Shown here one piece after another: positions 25,926 through 34,744 of a stretch of 64,000 bases of DNA. The notes under the pieces were generated by a model that saw only the letters and a program-made list of their open reading frames with translations, did not search any database and had not been told where the DNA came from. Position 1 is the first letter of the stretch. Each line of letters starts with the position of its first letter. This DNA is from DAOTWY01 sp003696565 (GTDB lineage: Bacteria > Chloroflexota > Anaerolineae > Aggregatilineales > Phototrophicaceae). Made by a program: the position numbers and the translations under genes. The stretch covers positions 1 to 64,000 of the forward strand of contig DAOTWY010000015.1 in assembly GCA_034435635.1 (NCBI GenBank), written 5' to 3'.

Positions 25926-26552
25926 TTATCCACCCCGCTGGATACGTTTTTCAATAAAAACCATAAAGGGATAGGCAAGGCTTTCAGCAGAAACACGATC
26001 TTTTTCAAATAAGGCACGGTTAGCTTTTTCAAAATCGCTATGGAGTTTTTCTAGATATTGAATTTGCATCAAAGCCGGTTCATTACGAAATTGCGTGACA
26101 ATAGTGGTATATTTCCCAGCAGAAAGCAGGAGCCATTCTTTTTCTTGAATTTTTTTGACCTGGCGTTCTACCCGCTGGTTTTCTTCCATTAACATAGAAA
26201 AATCATTAAGAATTGGTCCAATAACCCCAATTGGAACAGAGACATCCCCTAATGTTTCTAGGATAGTCCCGGTTTTGTTGTAATAAATCATCAAGCCACG
26301 CGCTTTACCCTGAGATGCTGATTTTATGGCAATCGTCGATGTACCATCGGATTTAACATCATCAATTTTACCCGTCTCGCCAGACATCAACGCCATTGTC
26401 GCAATCGTCAACTGTTCAGTGTAACGGGCATAAATAAGCTGAAACTGTTCCCTACTGATCTTGCCTTCGGCAAATTCTTGCACAGTTTTTTGAATTTTTG
26501 CCTCCACTTCTTCTTTGAAGGCTCTGGCTTTGCTCATAGGATCAGACGACAT
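25926..26552 (-). CDS. Unknown protein, paralogue 2 of a tandem pair
   Basis: A 208-residue soluble protein with a helical N terminus (about 5-50) that carries FAEGKISREQFQLIYARY, then an alpha/beta region (about 70-180) and a helical tail. It is clearly similar along its whole length to the neighbour at 26616-27236; both share EGKISREQF, YARY, ETLGD and the ending AYPF(M)xFI. I do not recognise the family. The strand-helix order of the central part (GLMIYYNKTGTILETLGDV, WLLLSAGKYTTIVT) has the feel of a roadblock- or PAS-like sensory fold, but this is a guess. GAGGT precedes the ATG. The gene lies 63 bases after its paralogue. Confidence 0.75.
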   Translation of the reverse strand: MSSDPMSKARAFKEEVEAKIQKTVQEFAEGKISREQFQLIYARYTEQLTIATMALMSGETGKIDDVKSDGTSTIAIKSASQGKARGLMIYYNKTGTILETLGDVSVPIGVIGPILNDFSMLMEENQRVERQVKKIQEKEWLLLSAGKYTTIVTQFRNEPALMQIQYLEKLHSDFEKANRALFEKDRVSAESLAYPFMVFIEKRIQRGG

Positions 26553-26615
26553 GATTTCATAACCTCAATGATCGGAATAATTACTTCTAGCATAACATAT
26601 TCGCTACAAGAGGAA

Positions 26616-27236
26616 CTATGATGATTTTCCGAATTTCTTTTTGATAAACGCCATAAAGGGATATGCCAATTTATCAACATTAATTTGTGGACGAATAAGC
26701 TCAGGATGATTAGCCTGTTCAAAATCATGTAGTAGCCGGTCTAATTCACGAATCTGCATTTGTGACGGTTCATTGATGAACAGCGTGACAACTGTGACAA
26801 ACTGCCCAGCATTGAACAACACCCAGTGAGTTTTGCCAATTTTCTCCATCCGCGGGGCAGCTAATTGGCGTGTTACCATTCGTAACGTAAAATCATCTAG
26901 GATGGGTTCTAAAAGACTAAAGGGTAAATTAAAGTCGCCCAGTGTTTCCAGCGTTTTGCTGCTCATATTGTGGTAAATCAGGATGCCCACGACCTTCCCC
27001 ATTGTGGCATCTTTAATAACCATCGTTGGCGGTCCCGTTTGAGCAATTTGAACCGCATCAGGATTGCCAGAGAGTAAGGCGTGATCCGTAATAGCAAGGC
27101 GACTATTATAGCGTGCATAAAGCAGATGAAATTGCTCCCTGCTAATTTTACCTTCAGCAAAGTCGGAGACTAAGCGTTTGATTTTTGCCTCCACCAAAGC
27201 CTTAAATTCTTCAGCTTGTTGTTTTGAATCTGACAC
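26616..27236 (-). CDS. Unknown protein, paralogue 1 of a tandem pair
   Basis: A 206-residue soluble protein starting at a GTG with GGAGGTG 11 bases upstream. It has the same layout as its neighbour: a helical head with FAEGKISREQFHLLYARY, a central alpha/beta domain (GILIYHNMSSKTLETLGDF, WVLFNAGQFVTVVT) and a helical tail ending AYPFMAFIKKKF. It is probably the product of a tandem duplication followed by divergence, since the two keep the motifs but differ at most other positions. Both are probably cotranscribed, but their role is unknown. Confidence 0.75.
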   Translation of the reverse strand: MSDSKQQAEEFKALVEAKIKRLVSDFAEGKISREQFHLLYARYNSRLAITDHALLSGNPDAVQIAQTGPPTMVIKDATMGKVVGILIYHNMSSKTLETLGDFNLPFSLLEPILDDFTLRMVTRQLAAPRMEKIGKTHWVLFNAGQFVTVVTLFINEPSQMQIRELDRLLHDFEQANHPELIRPQINVDKLAYPFMAFIKKKFGKSS

Positions 27237-27367
27237 GCTGCTTAAAACACCTCCAGCACTACAAACCGTAAAACAAGATAATCCAATGGCAATTATAACG
27301 GGTTTTCTCCAAGCATCCTAAATTTGGTTACAATTGGAGTTAAATAAATGCAATAGAAAGAAAAGCC

Positions 27368-28378
27368 ATGTTTAACATACTGCTGCTCGTCTTGATATTT
27401 GTTCTGCAACCATTAGAAGAAACGTTCACCTCTACCACAATGACATTTGATTATCCAAGTAACTGGGTCGTGGAAGATATGAAAGTGGCGGCTGTTTTAG
27501 CGACTGATGAAGCCAGCCTAGAAACCGGCTCCCCTTTGGATAATGCGCAAATGCGTGCAACAATCATCACCACCTGGATAGAATCCCTTCCACTAGAAAA
27601 CCCTAACGCTCCCTTGCAAGATATTATCGTGCAACTGCAAACTATTAACACCGTGCCAACTTGTGATGCATTTGAGCCACTACAATTGGCATTAATTCAC
27701 CAAGCAGCGATCTATTATACCCGGCAAACTTGCCAGACAACTGATAACTTGGTTATTGTCAAACGCTTTAGTCATGGTGCGCTTGGCATTGTAGTTGCAT
27801 CATCTGCCGCAGGGGAAATGCCTAACTTTGAGGCAACTTTGATACAAGTCGCTGCCTCATTACGCCATATCCAAAATGCCTTTACTGTGAATACAGAAAC
27901 ATATAGCCCACCTTATATCATCACCGCCCCCCCTTCTTTCTCCTTACGCTTACCAGATGGCTGGCGTATTGAAGAACACCCAACTGATCGTTTAATCGGT
28001 GTGACAGATGGTAATACATCGCTTTTTGATGATGAAGCGACCTTACCGGATGGTACATTTAGCCTGATCACTGTTTATGCAGCAGATGACTTACCAACTG
28101 ATGTGGATACTAGCGCGTTAGATGTTTTGCGTTGGCTTACTGAAGAAGGGCAAAGTGGCTTTGAATACACCACCCCACAATCGATTAGTATCAATGGGCG
28201 TGAGGCTGCCCGTGCAGATTTAATAACTGGCGTGGTGGATTTAACTTATCTGGTTATCGCACTCGGGAATGATTATTATGCTGCGATGAATGTGTTTGGC
28301 GTGCCTGGCGCATTTGATGAGGATGCACAAGCGATTTATGGTATTTTATCAACAATCCAAATAGCTGGGAACCAATAG
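27368..28378 (+). CDS. Exported protein with two PsbP/Mog1-like domains
   Basis: A 336-residue protein with a short hydrophobic N terminus (1-15). Two related halves, about 20-165 and 180-330, each start with a T-x-x-F-x-(Y/L)-P-x-(N/G)-W segment (MTFDYPSNWVVED and FSLRLPDGWRIEE). Each ends with an Ile/Leu-rich strand-helix pattern as seen in PsbP-like or DUF1795 proteins. No catalytic residues are evident. It is followed by a VIT/vWA gene 49 bases downstream, so they may share a transcript. Confidence 0.65.
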   Translation: MFNILLLVLIFVLQPLEETFTSTTMTFDYPSNWVVEDMKVAAVLATDEASLETGSPLDNAQMRATIITTWIESLPLENPNAPLQDIIVQLQTINTVPTCDAFEPLQLALIHQAAIYYTRQTCQTTDNLVIVKRFSHGALGIVVASSAAGEMPNFEATLIQVAASLRHIQNAFTVNTETYSPPYIITAPPSFSLRLPDGWRIEEHPTDRLIGVTDGNTSLFDDEATLPDGTFSLITVYAADDLPTDVDTSALDVLRWLTEEGQSGFEYTTPQSISINGREAARADLITGVVDLTYLVIALGNDYYAAMNVFGVPGAFDEDAQAIYGILSTIQIAGNQ

Positions 28379-28427
28379 CCTTCTATAAACGTCATAAGAA
28401 CCATAGACAGTCATAGGAGGCTCTATC

Positions 28428-30623
28428 ATGAAGTTACGCACACTATATTTAATAATTGTTATTTTTTTAATGGGGATCATCCCCACAGCCGCACAAGATG
28501 ATCCACTGCCGCCGATTCCGTGCTGTGGCGTATTTACAGACCCAGCTTGGTTAAGAATTGATTATCATCGGGTCAATACGACTATTGAAAACCAAATTGC
28601 AGAGACCAATGTAGATATGCAATTTACGAATGAAGGGGAAGCCCTAGCAGAAGGCACGTTTATCTTCCCATTGCCAGAAGGGGCTGCTGTTGATCAACTG
28701 GTTATGTATGTAAATGGGCAAGCTATCGAAGCGCGGATTTTGCCTGCTGGGGAAGCTCGTGAAATCTATAACGAAATTGTACGTCAATATCGTGATCCGG
28801 CATTGTTAGAGTATATTGGCTCTAGCTTAATTCAAGCCAATGTGTTCCCTATTCCCCCCGGCGAATCCCGCCGTATTGAGATCACCTATAGCCAGATATT
28901 GGAAGTCGATAATGGGTTAATTCATTATATATATCCGGTGAGTACAAATACACTCTCCAGCCGCCCGGTTGATCAAATGAGCATCAGTGTGGATGTGGTG
29001 AGCAACGACCCAATCAGCAATATCTATTCACCAAGCCATAATATCGCCATCAACCGGCTGAGTGAAACAGAATTCCGCGCCGGTTGGGAAGCTGTAAATG
29101 TCTCATCAACTGATGACTTCAGCCTATATTACGGGATTGCTTCCAACACTATCAACGTAAACTTGCTCAGTTACAAAGATAGCTCTAATGAGGATGGTTT
29201 CTTCATGTTGTTGGTACAACCGCCAGTGAGTGTACCGGATGATCAAATCATCCCTAAAGATGTGATTATCGTCTTAGATCAATCCGGGAGTATGGCAGGC
29301 TCCAAGTGGGACCAAGCCCGTGCGGCAGCAGTGTATGTTTTGGATCATCTTGGGGCGCAAGATCGGTTTAACGTCGTCCTGTTTAGCACCGGAGTACGGA
29401 CTTACAGTGATGCGATGCAATCTCGTGATACGGTTGAGGACGCAAGCAACTGGATTAACAGTCAATATGCCGAAGGTGGAACAGACATCAATGCTGCGCT
29501 GCTTACCGCCCTAGATTTAGCCGATACAGACCGTCCTACAACCATTCTGTTCCTCACAGATGGATTGGCGACAGAAGGCGTGGTGTGGACAGATGACATC
29601 ATGGCAAATTTAGAAATGGCTGCCAAGCCTAACGTTCGCATCTTCACATTTGGGGTTGGTGATGATGTAGATACCTTCTTGCTAGATCGCATCACCACTA
29701 GTTTCCACGGTGTTAGCTCTTATGTGCGCCCCTCTGAACGGATTGACGAAGAAGTTGCCAGCTTATATAACAAGATCAGCGCACCGGTTTTAACCAATGT
29801 TCTATTAGAAGTGGTCGGCTCGCGGGTGGAAATGCTATATCCACAACAACTGAATGACCTGTTCGCAGGGGAGCAAATTACTGTTGTCGGGCGTTACCGT
29901 GATCCTAGCGACGATGTCACAATCAAGCTCAGTGGCATAATCAACGGTGTGGAACAAATATTTACCTATGATGGATTGGAATTACGTGCAAACGCCGGTG
30001 GTGAGGCTTTTATCCCACGGTTATGGGCAACCCGTCGGATTGGTGATCTGTTGAATACAATCCGCCTTAATGGTGAAAACCAAGAGTTGATTGACAGCAT
30101 CATCAGTTTGAGCGTGCGTTATGGGATCATTACACCCTATACCAGCTTCCTAATTGAAGAAGATGACATCCTCACACAACAAGGACAGGCAGAAGCGCGG
30201 ATGGATTTGGCAGATGAAGCCGCCGCCCTTAACAGTGCCAACACGGGTCAAGGTGCAGTAGATGCTGCAGATAACATCAATAGTATGAGCAGTGCCAGTG
30301 TTCCATTACCTTCCCCAACCAGTGCCGCCTTTGCCCCATCAGCCCAACCAAGTGAAGCTGAGAGCGATATGGAAATGCCTGGGGGCGGAGAGTCATTCAA
30401 CGCCCTGACCAACGTCAATGACCGGACGTTTGTTAACATTGATGGTGTGTGGTATGACACTACATTTGATGCAGATAACATGACAACAACTCAAGTGGTC
30501 TTTTTGAGTGATGAATACTTCGACTTACTGGAAGAATTCCCAGAATTAGCGGATTACTTCGCCCTGGGAGATCATGTTATCGTGGTGTTAAACGGCATCG
30601 CTTATGAGGTTGTGCCAGAATAA
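28428..30623 (+). CDS. Secreted VIT-vWA domain protein
   Basis: A 731-residue protein with a signal peptide (about 1-22). The VIT domain (about 40-150) contains LPEGAAVDQLVMYVNGQAIE and AREIYNEI, as in inter-alpha-trypsin inhibitor heavy chains. The von Willebrand A domain (about 280-450) has an intact MIDAS: DQSGSM, T of GGTDINAAL and D of FLTDG. The C-terminal portion (about 620-731) is Ala/Ser/Pro-rich and acidic. Such proteins bind ligands or surface partners through a divalent metal. GGAGG precedes the ATG. No sortase motif or C-terminal membrane helix is seen. Confidence 0.88.
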   Translation: MKLRTLYLIIVIFLMGIIPTAAQDDPLPPIPCCGVFTDPAWLRIDYHRVNTTIENQIAETNVDMQFTNEGEALAEGTFIFPLPEGAAVDQLVMYVNGQAIEARILPAGEAREIYNEIVRQYRDPALLEYIGSSLIQANVFPIPPGESRRIEITYSQILEVDNGLIHYIYPVSTNTLSSRPVDQMSISVDVVSNDPISNIYSPSHNIAINRLSETEFRAGWEAVNVSSTDDFSLYYGIASNTINVNLLSYKDSSNEDGFFMLLVQPPVSVPDDQIIPKDVIIVLDQSGSMAGSKWDQARAAAVYVLDHLGAQDRFNVVLFSTGVRTYSDAMQSRDTVEDASNWINSQYAEGGTDINAALLTALDLADTDRPTTILFLTDGLATEGVVWTDDIMANLEMAAKPNVRIFTFGVGDDVDTFLLDRITTSFHGVSSYVRPSERIDEEVASLYNKISAPVLTNVLLEVVGSRVEMLYPQQLNDLFAGEQITVVGRYRDPSDDVTIKLSGIINGVEQIFTYDGLELRANAGGEAFIPRLWATRRIGDLLNTIRLNGENQELIDSIISLSVRYGIITPYTSFLIEEDDILTQQGQAEARMDLADEAAALNSANTGQGAVDAADNINSMSSASVPLPSPTSAAFAPSAQPSEAESDMEMPGGGESFNALTNVNDRTFVNIDGVWYDTTFDADNMTTTQVVFLSDEYFDLLEEFPELADYFALGDHVIVVLNGIAYEVVPE

Positions 30624-30650
30624 ATACAGCAACCTATCCGCAAACAGTGG

Positions 30651-30680
30651 TGCTGCCAAGGGGTAAATCCCCTGGCAGCA
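30651..30680 (+). repeat. Interspersed palindromic repeat, copy B
   Basis: TGCTGCCAAGGGGTAAATCC continues into a matching right arm CCTGGCAGCA, giving a 12-base stem with one bulged A. It shares the AAATCCCCTGGCA core and following sequence (CATTCATCCTAT) with the other copies. It lies between two convergent genes. Confidence 0.65.
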
Positions 30681-30728
30681 TCATTCATCCTATCAATAGC
30701 GTTTCTAATCGCTCAAAATCAACCCCGT

Positions 30729-31760
30729 TCATGGGGCAATTGCTTTATCTACATAAGTATGAGGCTCCTTCTGGAATGCCCCCTGACACACCGGACAGCA
30801 AAAATAATATGTCTTACCACCATAATCGACCTTGCCATATGCTTGTTGTGGCTGTAGTACCACGCTACATACCGGGTCACGCACCTGATCTTGTGGTTGT
30901 TGCTGCCGGGTCGGAATACAAACTGTCACTTGTGTGCCTTGTGTTGTGTCAATCATCAACTTACCGTGCAGGCTTTCTACCCGTTCTTGAATACCGATTA
31001 ACCCATAATGCCCCTCAAAGTCAGATAGATAAGCTGGTACTTCAAACCCTTTGCCATTGTCTTTTACAATCAGATAGGTGGCATCTGGTTGATAATCAAC
31101 CGTGATATGAACATGATCGCCGCCACTATGCCGGATCGCGTTGGTGATAGCCTCTTGCGCGGCACGAAACAGTGTTAATTCCTGTTGATGTGATAAACGG
31201 CGTGGTGTGCCAAGCACTTGAAATGTGGTTTTCATCTGTGATATTCGATCAAGATACAGAGTCAACGCCGTAACTAAACCAAGCTCATCTAATGCCGGTG
31301 GACGTAAATCGCCAATCAACCGCCGCAAGCTATGAATCGTCTCAACAACTTGTGTCCGTGCTGTTTGTAACATCTGCAAGACGGTATGATCTTGTGCTTG
31401 TTCTATCGTAAAATCAATGTGATGTAAAACAGCGATCAACGACTGTACTGTGTCGTCATGCAGTTCACGCGCTAGTCGATTGCGTTCTTGTTCCTGCCCT
31501 TCTGCTAAGCGGTCAGCATAGGCTTTGCTCTGTTTTTGTGTGCGGCGCACATGCCCAACCATGCCAGCCATCGCTCGGCGCAGTGTATCAATTTCACGTA
31601 TACCACCACAATCACATTCAAATGCCTCTAAATTGCCACGTGTTAAATCCTGTGCATGATAAACCAAGCGTCTTAAAGGGCGTAAAATACGGATATAAAA
31701 CCATAGATTGCTGACGAGGAACAATACCCCCCCCATCACACAAATCTGCAACATACTCAT
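30729..31760 (-). CDS. NarX-type sensor histidine kinase with C-terminal YHS metal-binding domain
   Basis: A 343-residue protein. It has one N-terminal membrane helix (about 5-25), a HAMP-like region (about 26-75) with a CDC pair at 49-51, and a coiled coil. The HisKA_3 dimerisation domain carries H101 (LARELHDDTVQS). The HATPase domain includes FRAAQEAITNAIRHS and DNGKGFEVP. The last 51 residues are a YHS domain, with DPVC (C298) and YYFCCPVC (C321, C322, C325). A fused YHS domain is typical of transition-metal handling, so the kinase may sense copper or a similar metal. It overlaps the upstream response regulator gene by four bases. The HMA-redoxin genes are divergent. Confidence 0.9.
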   Translation of the reverse strand: MSMLQICVMGGVLFLVSNLWFYIRILRPLRRLVYHAQDLTRGNLEAFECDCGGIREIDTLRRAMAGMVGHVRRTQKQSKAYADRLAEGQEQERNRLARELHDDTVQSLIAVLHHIDFTIEQAQDHTVLQMLQTARTQVVETIHSLRRLIGDLRPPALDELGLVTALTLYLDRISQMKTTFQVLGTPRRLSHQQELTLFRAAQEAITNAIRHSGGDHVHITVDYQPDATYLIVKDNGKGFEVPAYLSDFEGHYGLIGIQERVESLHGKLMIDTTQGTQVTVCIPTRQQQPQDQVRDPVCSVVLQPQQAYGKVDYGGKTYYFCCPVCQGAFQKEPHTYVDKAIAP

Positions 31761-32362
31761 ATTCCTTTGATATACCCCTGCTGTAAGGCGATTTTGACAG
31801 CTTCTGTGCGTGTATTCACGTTGAGTTTTTCATAAATATTTTTTAGATGACCCTGCACTGTACGATCCGAAATAAACAACAACTTACCAATTTCTTTGTT
31901 TGTCATGCCATCTGCCACCAATTGCAAAACCTGAATTTCGCGTTCGGTAAGTGTTGGGGCTTGTTGCGCTTTTTTGAGCATAGTTTTATCAAACATTTTA
32001 CGCCCACCAGCAATTTCATATAATATCCGCAGGAGTTCAGAAAGTCCGGCTGTTTTAAGCATAAAACCATCTGCCCCAGCATCCAACAACGCATGAACAT
32101 ATGCCGGTTCATCATACGCCGTCAGTATCAAAATACGAACGTCAGCGTTTTCATATCGAATGCGTCGTGTGGCTTCAATACCTGTCAATTCCGGCATATG
32201 AATATCCATGATAATGACATCAGGCTGTAAGGTGCGCGCCATTTCTACCACTTCACGCCCATTTTTTGCCTCCCCTACAACACGTATCCCTTTACTTTCC
32301 AAAAACAAGCGTGTCCCTTGCCTTACCATATCATGATCTTCTGCCAGTAGCACATTTAACAT
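31757..32362 (-). CDS. NarL/FixJ-type response regulator
   Basis: About 201 residues from the ATG at 32362, with GAGAGGGGG just before it (a second ATG lies directly upstream). The receiver domain has the acidic pair in LAEDHD, the phosphorylated Asp in VIIMDIHMP and the Lys of MLKTAG. A LuxR-type HTH follows (LTEREIQVLQLVADGMTNKEIGKLL, split here as LTEREIQVLQLVADG and MTNKEIGKLL). Its stop overlaps the kinase start (ATGA), so they form a two-component system. The divergent HMA and redoxin genes are its likely targets. Confidence 0.95.
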   Translation of the reverse strand: MLNVLLAEDHDMVRQGTRLFLESKGIRVVGEAKNGREVVEMARTLQPDVIIMDIHMPELTGIEATRRIRYENADVRILILTAYDEPAYVHALLDAGADGFMLKTAGLSELLRILYEIAGGRKMFDKTMLKKAQQAPTLTEREIQVLQLVADGMTNKEIGKLLFISDRTVQGHLKNIYEKLNVNTRTEAVKIALQQGYIKGI

Positions 32363-32510
32363 CATACCCCCTCTCTCCACTCTACTAATTGACCATATCA
32401 TAATCCAATATGCAGGATATATCCGCTAAATGGCGCATACCGCACCAAGCTGAAAGAGTTATAATCAAATCAAAAGTGACTGTATAACTCATACAATAGG
32501 AGTCTTAAAA

Positions 32511-32717
32511 ATGGAGACAAAAACCGTCAAAATTCCAGCAATTGGCTGCAATGGATGTGTGAACACCATCAAAAATGAAGTGCAAGAACTGCCCGGTATC
32601 ATCTCTGTAGAAGGTAGCGTAGATGACAAAACTGTCACCATCCGCTGGGATTCGCCAGCAAATTGGGAGGTCATTCAAGCAAAATTGGTTGAAATTGAAT
32701 ACGAGCCGGAGCTATGA
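32511..32717 (+). CDS. HMA-domain metallochaperone-like protein (CopZ/MerP type)
   Basis: A 68-residue heavy-metal-associated domain with the CxxC site in IGCNGCVNTI and the beta-alpha-beta-beta-alpha-beta pattern of CopZ. No signal peptide is seen, so it is cytosolic. It should bind Cu(I) or a similar soft metal. AGGAG precedes the ATG by nine bases. Its TGA stop overlaps the ATG of the redoxin gene. The two-component genes face away, sharing the 109-base upstream region that contains a TATAAT at 32460-32465. Confidence 0.88.
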   Translation: METKTVKIPAIGCNGCVNTIKNEVQELPGIISVEGSVDDKTVTIRWDSPANWEVIQAKLVEIEYEPEL

Positions 32718-33274
32718 TAGCACTCAAGCGGATTATACAATGTGTGCTTCTTTCACTTTTGGTGATTGTGGGAACGGCTTGTGGTGGCAACAACGATCAG
32801 GCAGAAGATCAAACTGCACCACAGTTTACGCTACCGTCAGCAAATACAGCACCGGTTAGCTTAAGTGATTACATTGGCAAACCGGTATTACTGTATTTTC
32901 ACATGGCTGTTGGTTGACCGCCTTGCCTTCAGCAAATCGTGGATTTGCAACAATATCCTGATTTTCAAGCGTTAGATGTCGCTTTAGTTAGCATCGCTTT
33001 TGATCCCGCCACAGAACAAGCCGCTGTCATCGATGACTACGGAATCCCGCCGAATGTACCAATGCTAGTTGATGCAGACGGTGCCGTTTCTCGTGCATAT
33101 GACGTGCTTAAATGGGCTGTACGCACTGGTGAGCCAGGGCATACCTTTGTTCTGGTGGATGAAAATGGCAAGATTGTATGGATAAAAGATTATGGTTCGC
33201 CAGATTTACCTAACCCAGTGATGTATGTTGATCCTGCGGAGCTAGTGGATTATATCCGTAGAAACTTAGATTAA
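32714..33274 (+). CDS. Redoxin-like selenoprotein lipoprotein, UGA recoded at residue 68 (U-P-P-C)
   Basis: The frame opens at the ATG overlapping the HMA stop and runs to the TAA at 33274, interrupted only by TGA at 32915-32917. Both sides encode one 186-residue protein. It has an N-terminal lipoprotein signal (lipobox IVGTAC), a redoxin start (APQFTLPSANTAPVSLSDYIG), a strand before the active site (PVLLYFHMAVG), then the TGA, then PPCLQQIVDLQQ. The rest matches TlpA/peroxiredoxin-type folds (LVSIAFDP, GHTFVLVDENGKIVWIKDYG). The TGA falls exactly where the first Cys of a CPPC pair belongs, giving U68-P-P-C71. A hairpin 14 bases after the UGA fits a SECIS. Conventional calling would report two broken genes. 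A pseudogene with one nonsense mutation is the alternative, but the position argues against it. Confidence 0.88.
32932..32948 (+). promoter_or_regulatory. Putative bacterial SECIS hairpin of the redoxin selenoprotein
   Basis: GCAAATC (32932-32938), loop GTG (32939-32941) and GATTTGC (32942-32948) form a perfect seven-base stem. It starts 14 bases after the UGA and the loop begins 21 bases after it, within the range used by SelB. The apical sequence ATCGTGGAT closely matches the hairpin of the second selenoprotein. Confidence 0.75.
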
Positions 33275-33292
33275 TTTTTCACTTTTAACAAG

Positions 33293-33324
33293 AGGGGAAA
33301 ACCGGATTAGGTATTTCCCCTTTT
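33293..33324. terminator. Bidirectional intrinsic terminator
   Basis: AGGGGAAA and TTTCCCCT form an eight-base stem, followed by TTTT. It lies between the convergent redoxin and TIR-WD40 genes. Confidence 0.78.
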
Positions 33325-33346
33325 GATATAAGCCCAAAACGCCGAT

Positions 33347-34744
33347 TTATATTCCATTAGCAACTGCATCCGGCACACCCCACACTTTAATCATGTGATC
33401 ACCAGAAGCTGTGATCAAATAACACCCATTGGGGCTAAAAACAGCGCAGTTTACCCAACGATCATGCCCTTCAATAACCGCGATGGATTGCTGTGTCGCT
33501 ACATCCCACAAGCGCACGGTATTATCTTTTGACGTTGTCGCTAAAATCCGCCCATCTGGGCTGAATGTCGCAGTATTGACAGAAGCCGTATGCCCAACTA
33601 ATCGCCCAATTTCTTGCTTGTCTATCAAATTCCATAAGCGAACAGTGCTATCATGAGAAGTCGACGCTAAGATCGGTTCATGTGGAGCAAATGCCACACT
33701 GTTCACCCAGCTCATATGCCCCAATAAAAATTCTGGTTTTGCGCGTGCCAAACCACGTAAATTCCCCCGATCAATTTGCCAAAGCCGAATGGTACTATCC
33801 CGTGAGGCAGAGGCTAACAGTTGTCCATCTGGGCTGAATGCGACATGATAAACGTGGCTACTATGCAACAATGGGACAATCACATCAGCAATACCAGTAT
33901 GACGCACACGGGTGATATCCCGTACATGCACCGTGTTATCATATGAGGCGGAAGCTAACAGTTGCCCATCTGGGCTAAAAGCCAAAGCATATACTGGATC
34001 ATGGTGATCCATAAAACGTGTTAACTCATATAGCTGTGGCAGGTTTTCCAAATCCCATATCCGAATAACACTATCATTACCACAAGAAGCCAGTAACGCT
34101 TCTGTAGGAGAAAAAGCAACATCCCACACAGAAGCTTGATGTGCTGTTTGTACATCCAGCAATGTGGGCGTTGTCCGCATATCCCACAAGCACACAGTTT
34201 TATCATTCCCACAGGATGCCAATAACTCGCCATTTAGACTAAATGCGACCGTTCGTACCCAACTTGTATGTCCATGTAGCACAGCGAGTTGACTTAATTG
34301 ATCCGCATTCGATGATGAAATCACATAATCCGGTATTTGTTTTTGATTAAGATGCCGAATCAATTCCTGAAGCAGCATATTTGCCTGCCGGCGATTTTGC
34401 CACAGACTAAAATCAATTGAATCATACCTGAGCAAGTAAGCAAATTCTCCACTGGCACGAATATCTAATTGCTCTAACAACAATACAAAAACTGGTAGAT
34501 TCAGTTCGCGAGCAATCGCTAATTCTTGTTGAACTAAGGGATGATGTAAAGCAGCGCAACTGTGTAGGAAAACAACACTATCGTAGGAACGTAGTTCATC
34601 GGTAAGCCGCGGATTAGACCGTTGATTATGCATGATGCGTTCATAATCGATCCATACATCAAATCCCCGCGCCCTTAACTGTGTTGCTAAAAACAAGGCT
34701 AACTCATTATCGGCTTCACAATAGCTAATATAGATACGTCTCAT
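33347..34744 (-). CDS. TIR domain-WD40 repeat protein
   Basis: A 465-residue protein. The TIR domain (about 1-135) starts with IYISYCEADNELALFLATQL, has FDVWIDYE, and a likely NADase Glu at E74 in LVQQELAIAREL. Seven WD40 units fill about 150-460, each with H-x-x-x-V-x-x-x-x-F-S-P and a closing V-R-L-W-D or similar; they should fold as one propeller. In bacteria this architecture occurs in defence and signalling, where TIR activity consumes NAD+ or makes cyclic ADP-ribose. AAAGG precedes the ATG. No partner gene is obvious beside it. Confidence 0.92.
   Translation of the reverse strand: MRRIYISYCEADNELALFLATQLRARGFDVWIDYERIMHNQRSNPRLTDELRSYDSVVFLHSCAALHHPLVQQELAIARELNLPVFVLLLEQLDIRASGEFAYLLRYDSIDFSLWQNRRQANMLLQELIRHLNQKQIPDYVISSSNADQLSQLAVLHGHTSWVRTVAFSLNGELLASCGNDKTVCLWDMRTTPTLLDVQTAHQASVWDVAFSPTEALLASCGNDSVIRIWDLENLPQLYELTRFMDHHDPVYALAFSPDGQLLASASYDNTVHVRDITRVRHTGIADVIVPLLHSSHVYHVAFSPDGQLLASASRDSTIRLWQIDRGNLRGLARAKPEFLLGHMSWVNSVAFAPHEPILASTSHDSTVRLWNLIDKQEIGRLVGHTASVNTATFSPDGRILATTSKDNTVRLWDVATQQSIAVIEGHDRWVNCAVFSPNGCYLITASGDHMIKVWGVPDAVANGI

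Noticed and set aside
32714..32917. A truncated lipoprotein and a separate 111-residue redoxin gene
   Set aside because: Both parts lie in the same frame and complement each other exactly at the active site, and the second part lacks its own ribosome site.
32714..33274. UGA as a reassigned sense codon (Trp or Gly) across the genome
   Set aside because: Several intact genes in the window end at TGA with the expected length, and Trp residues use TGG. The in-frame TGAs occur only at redox Cys positions.
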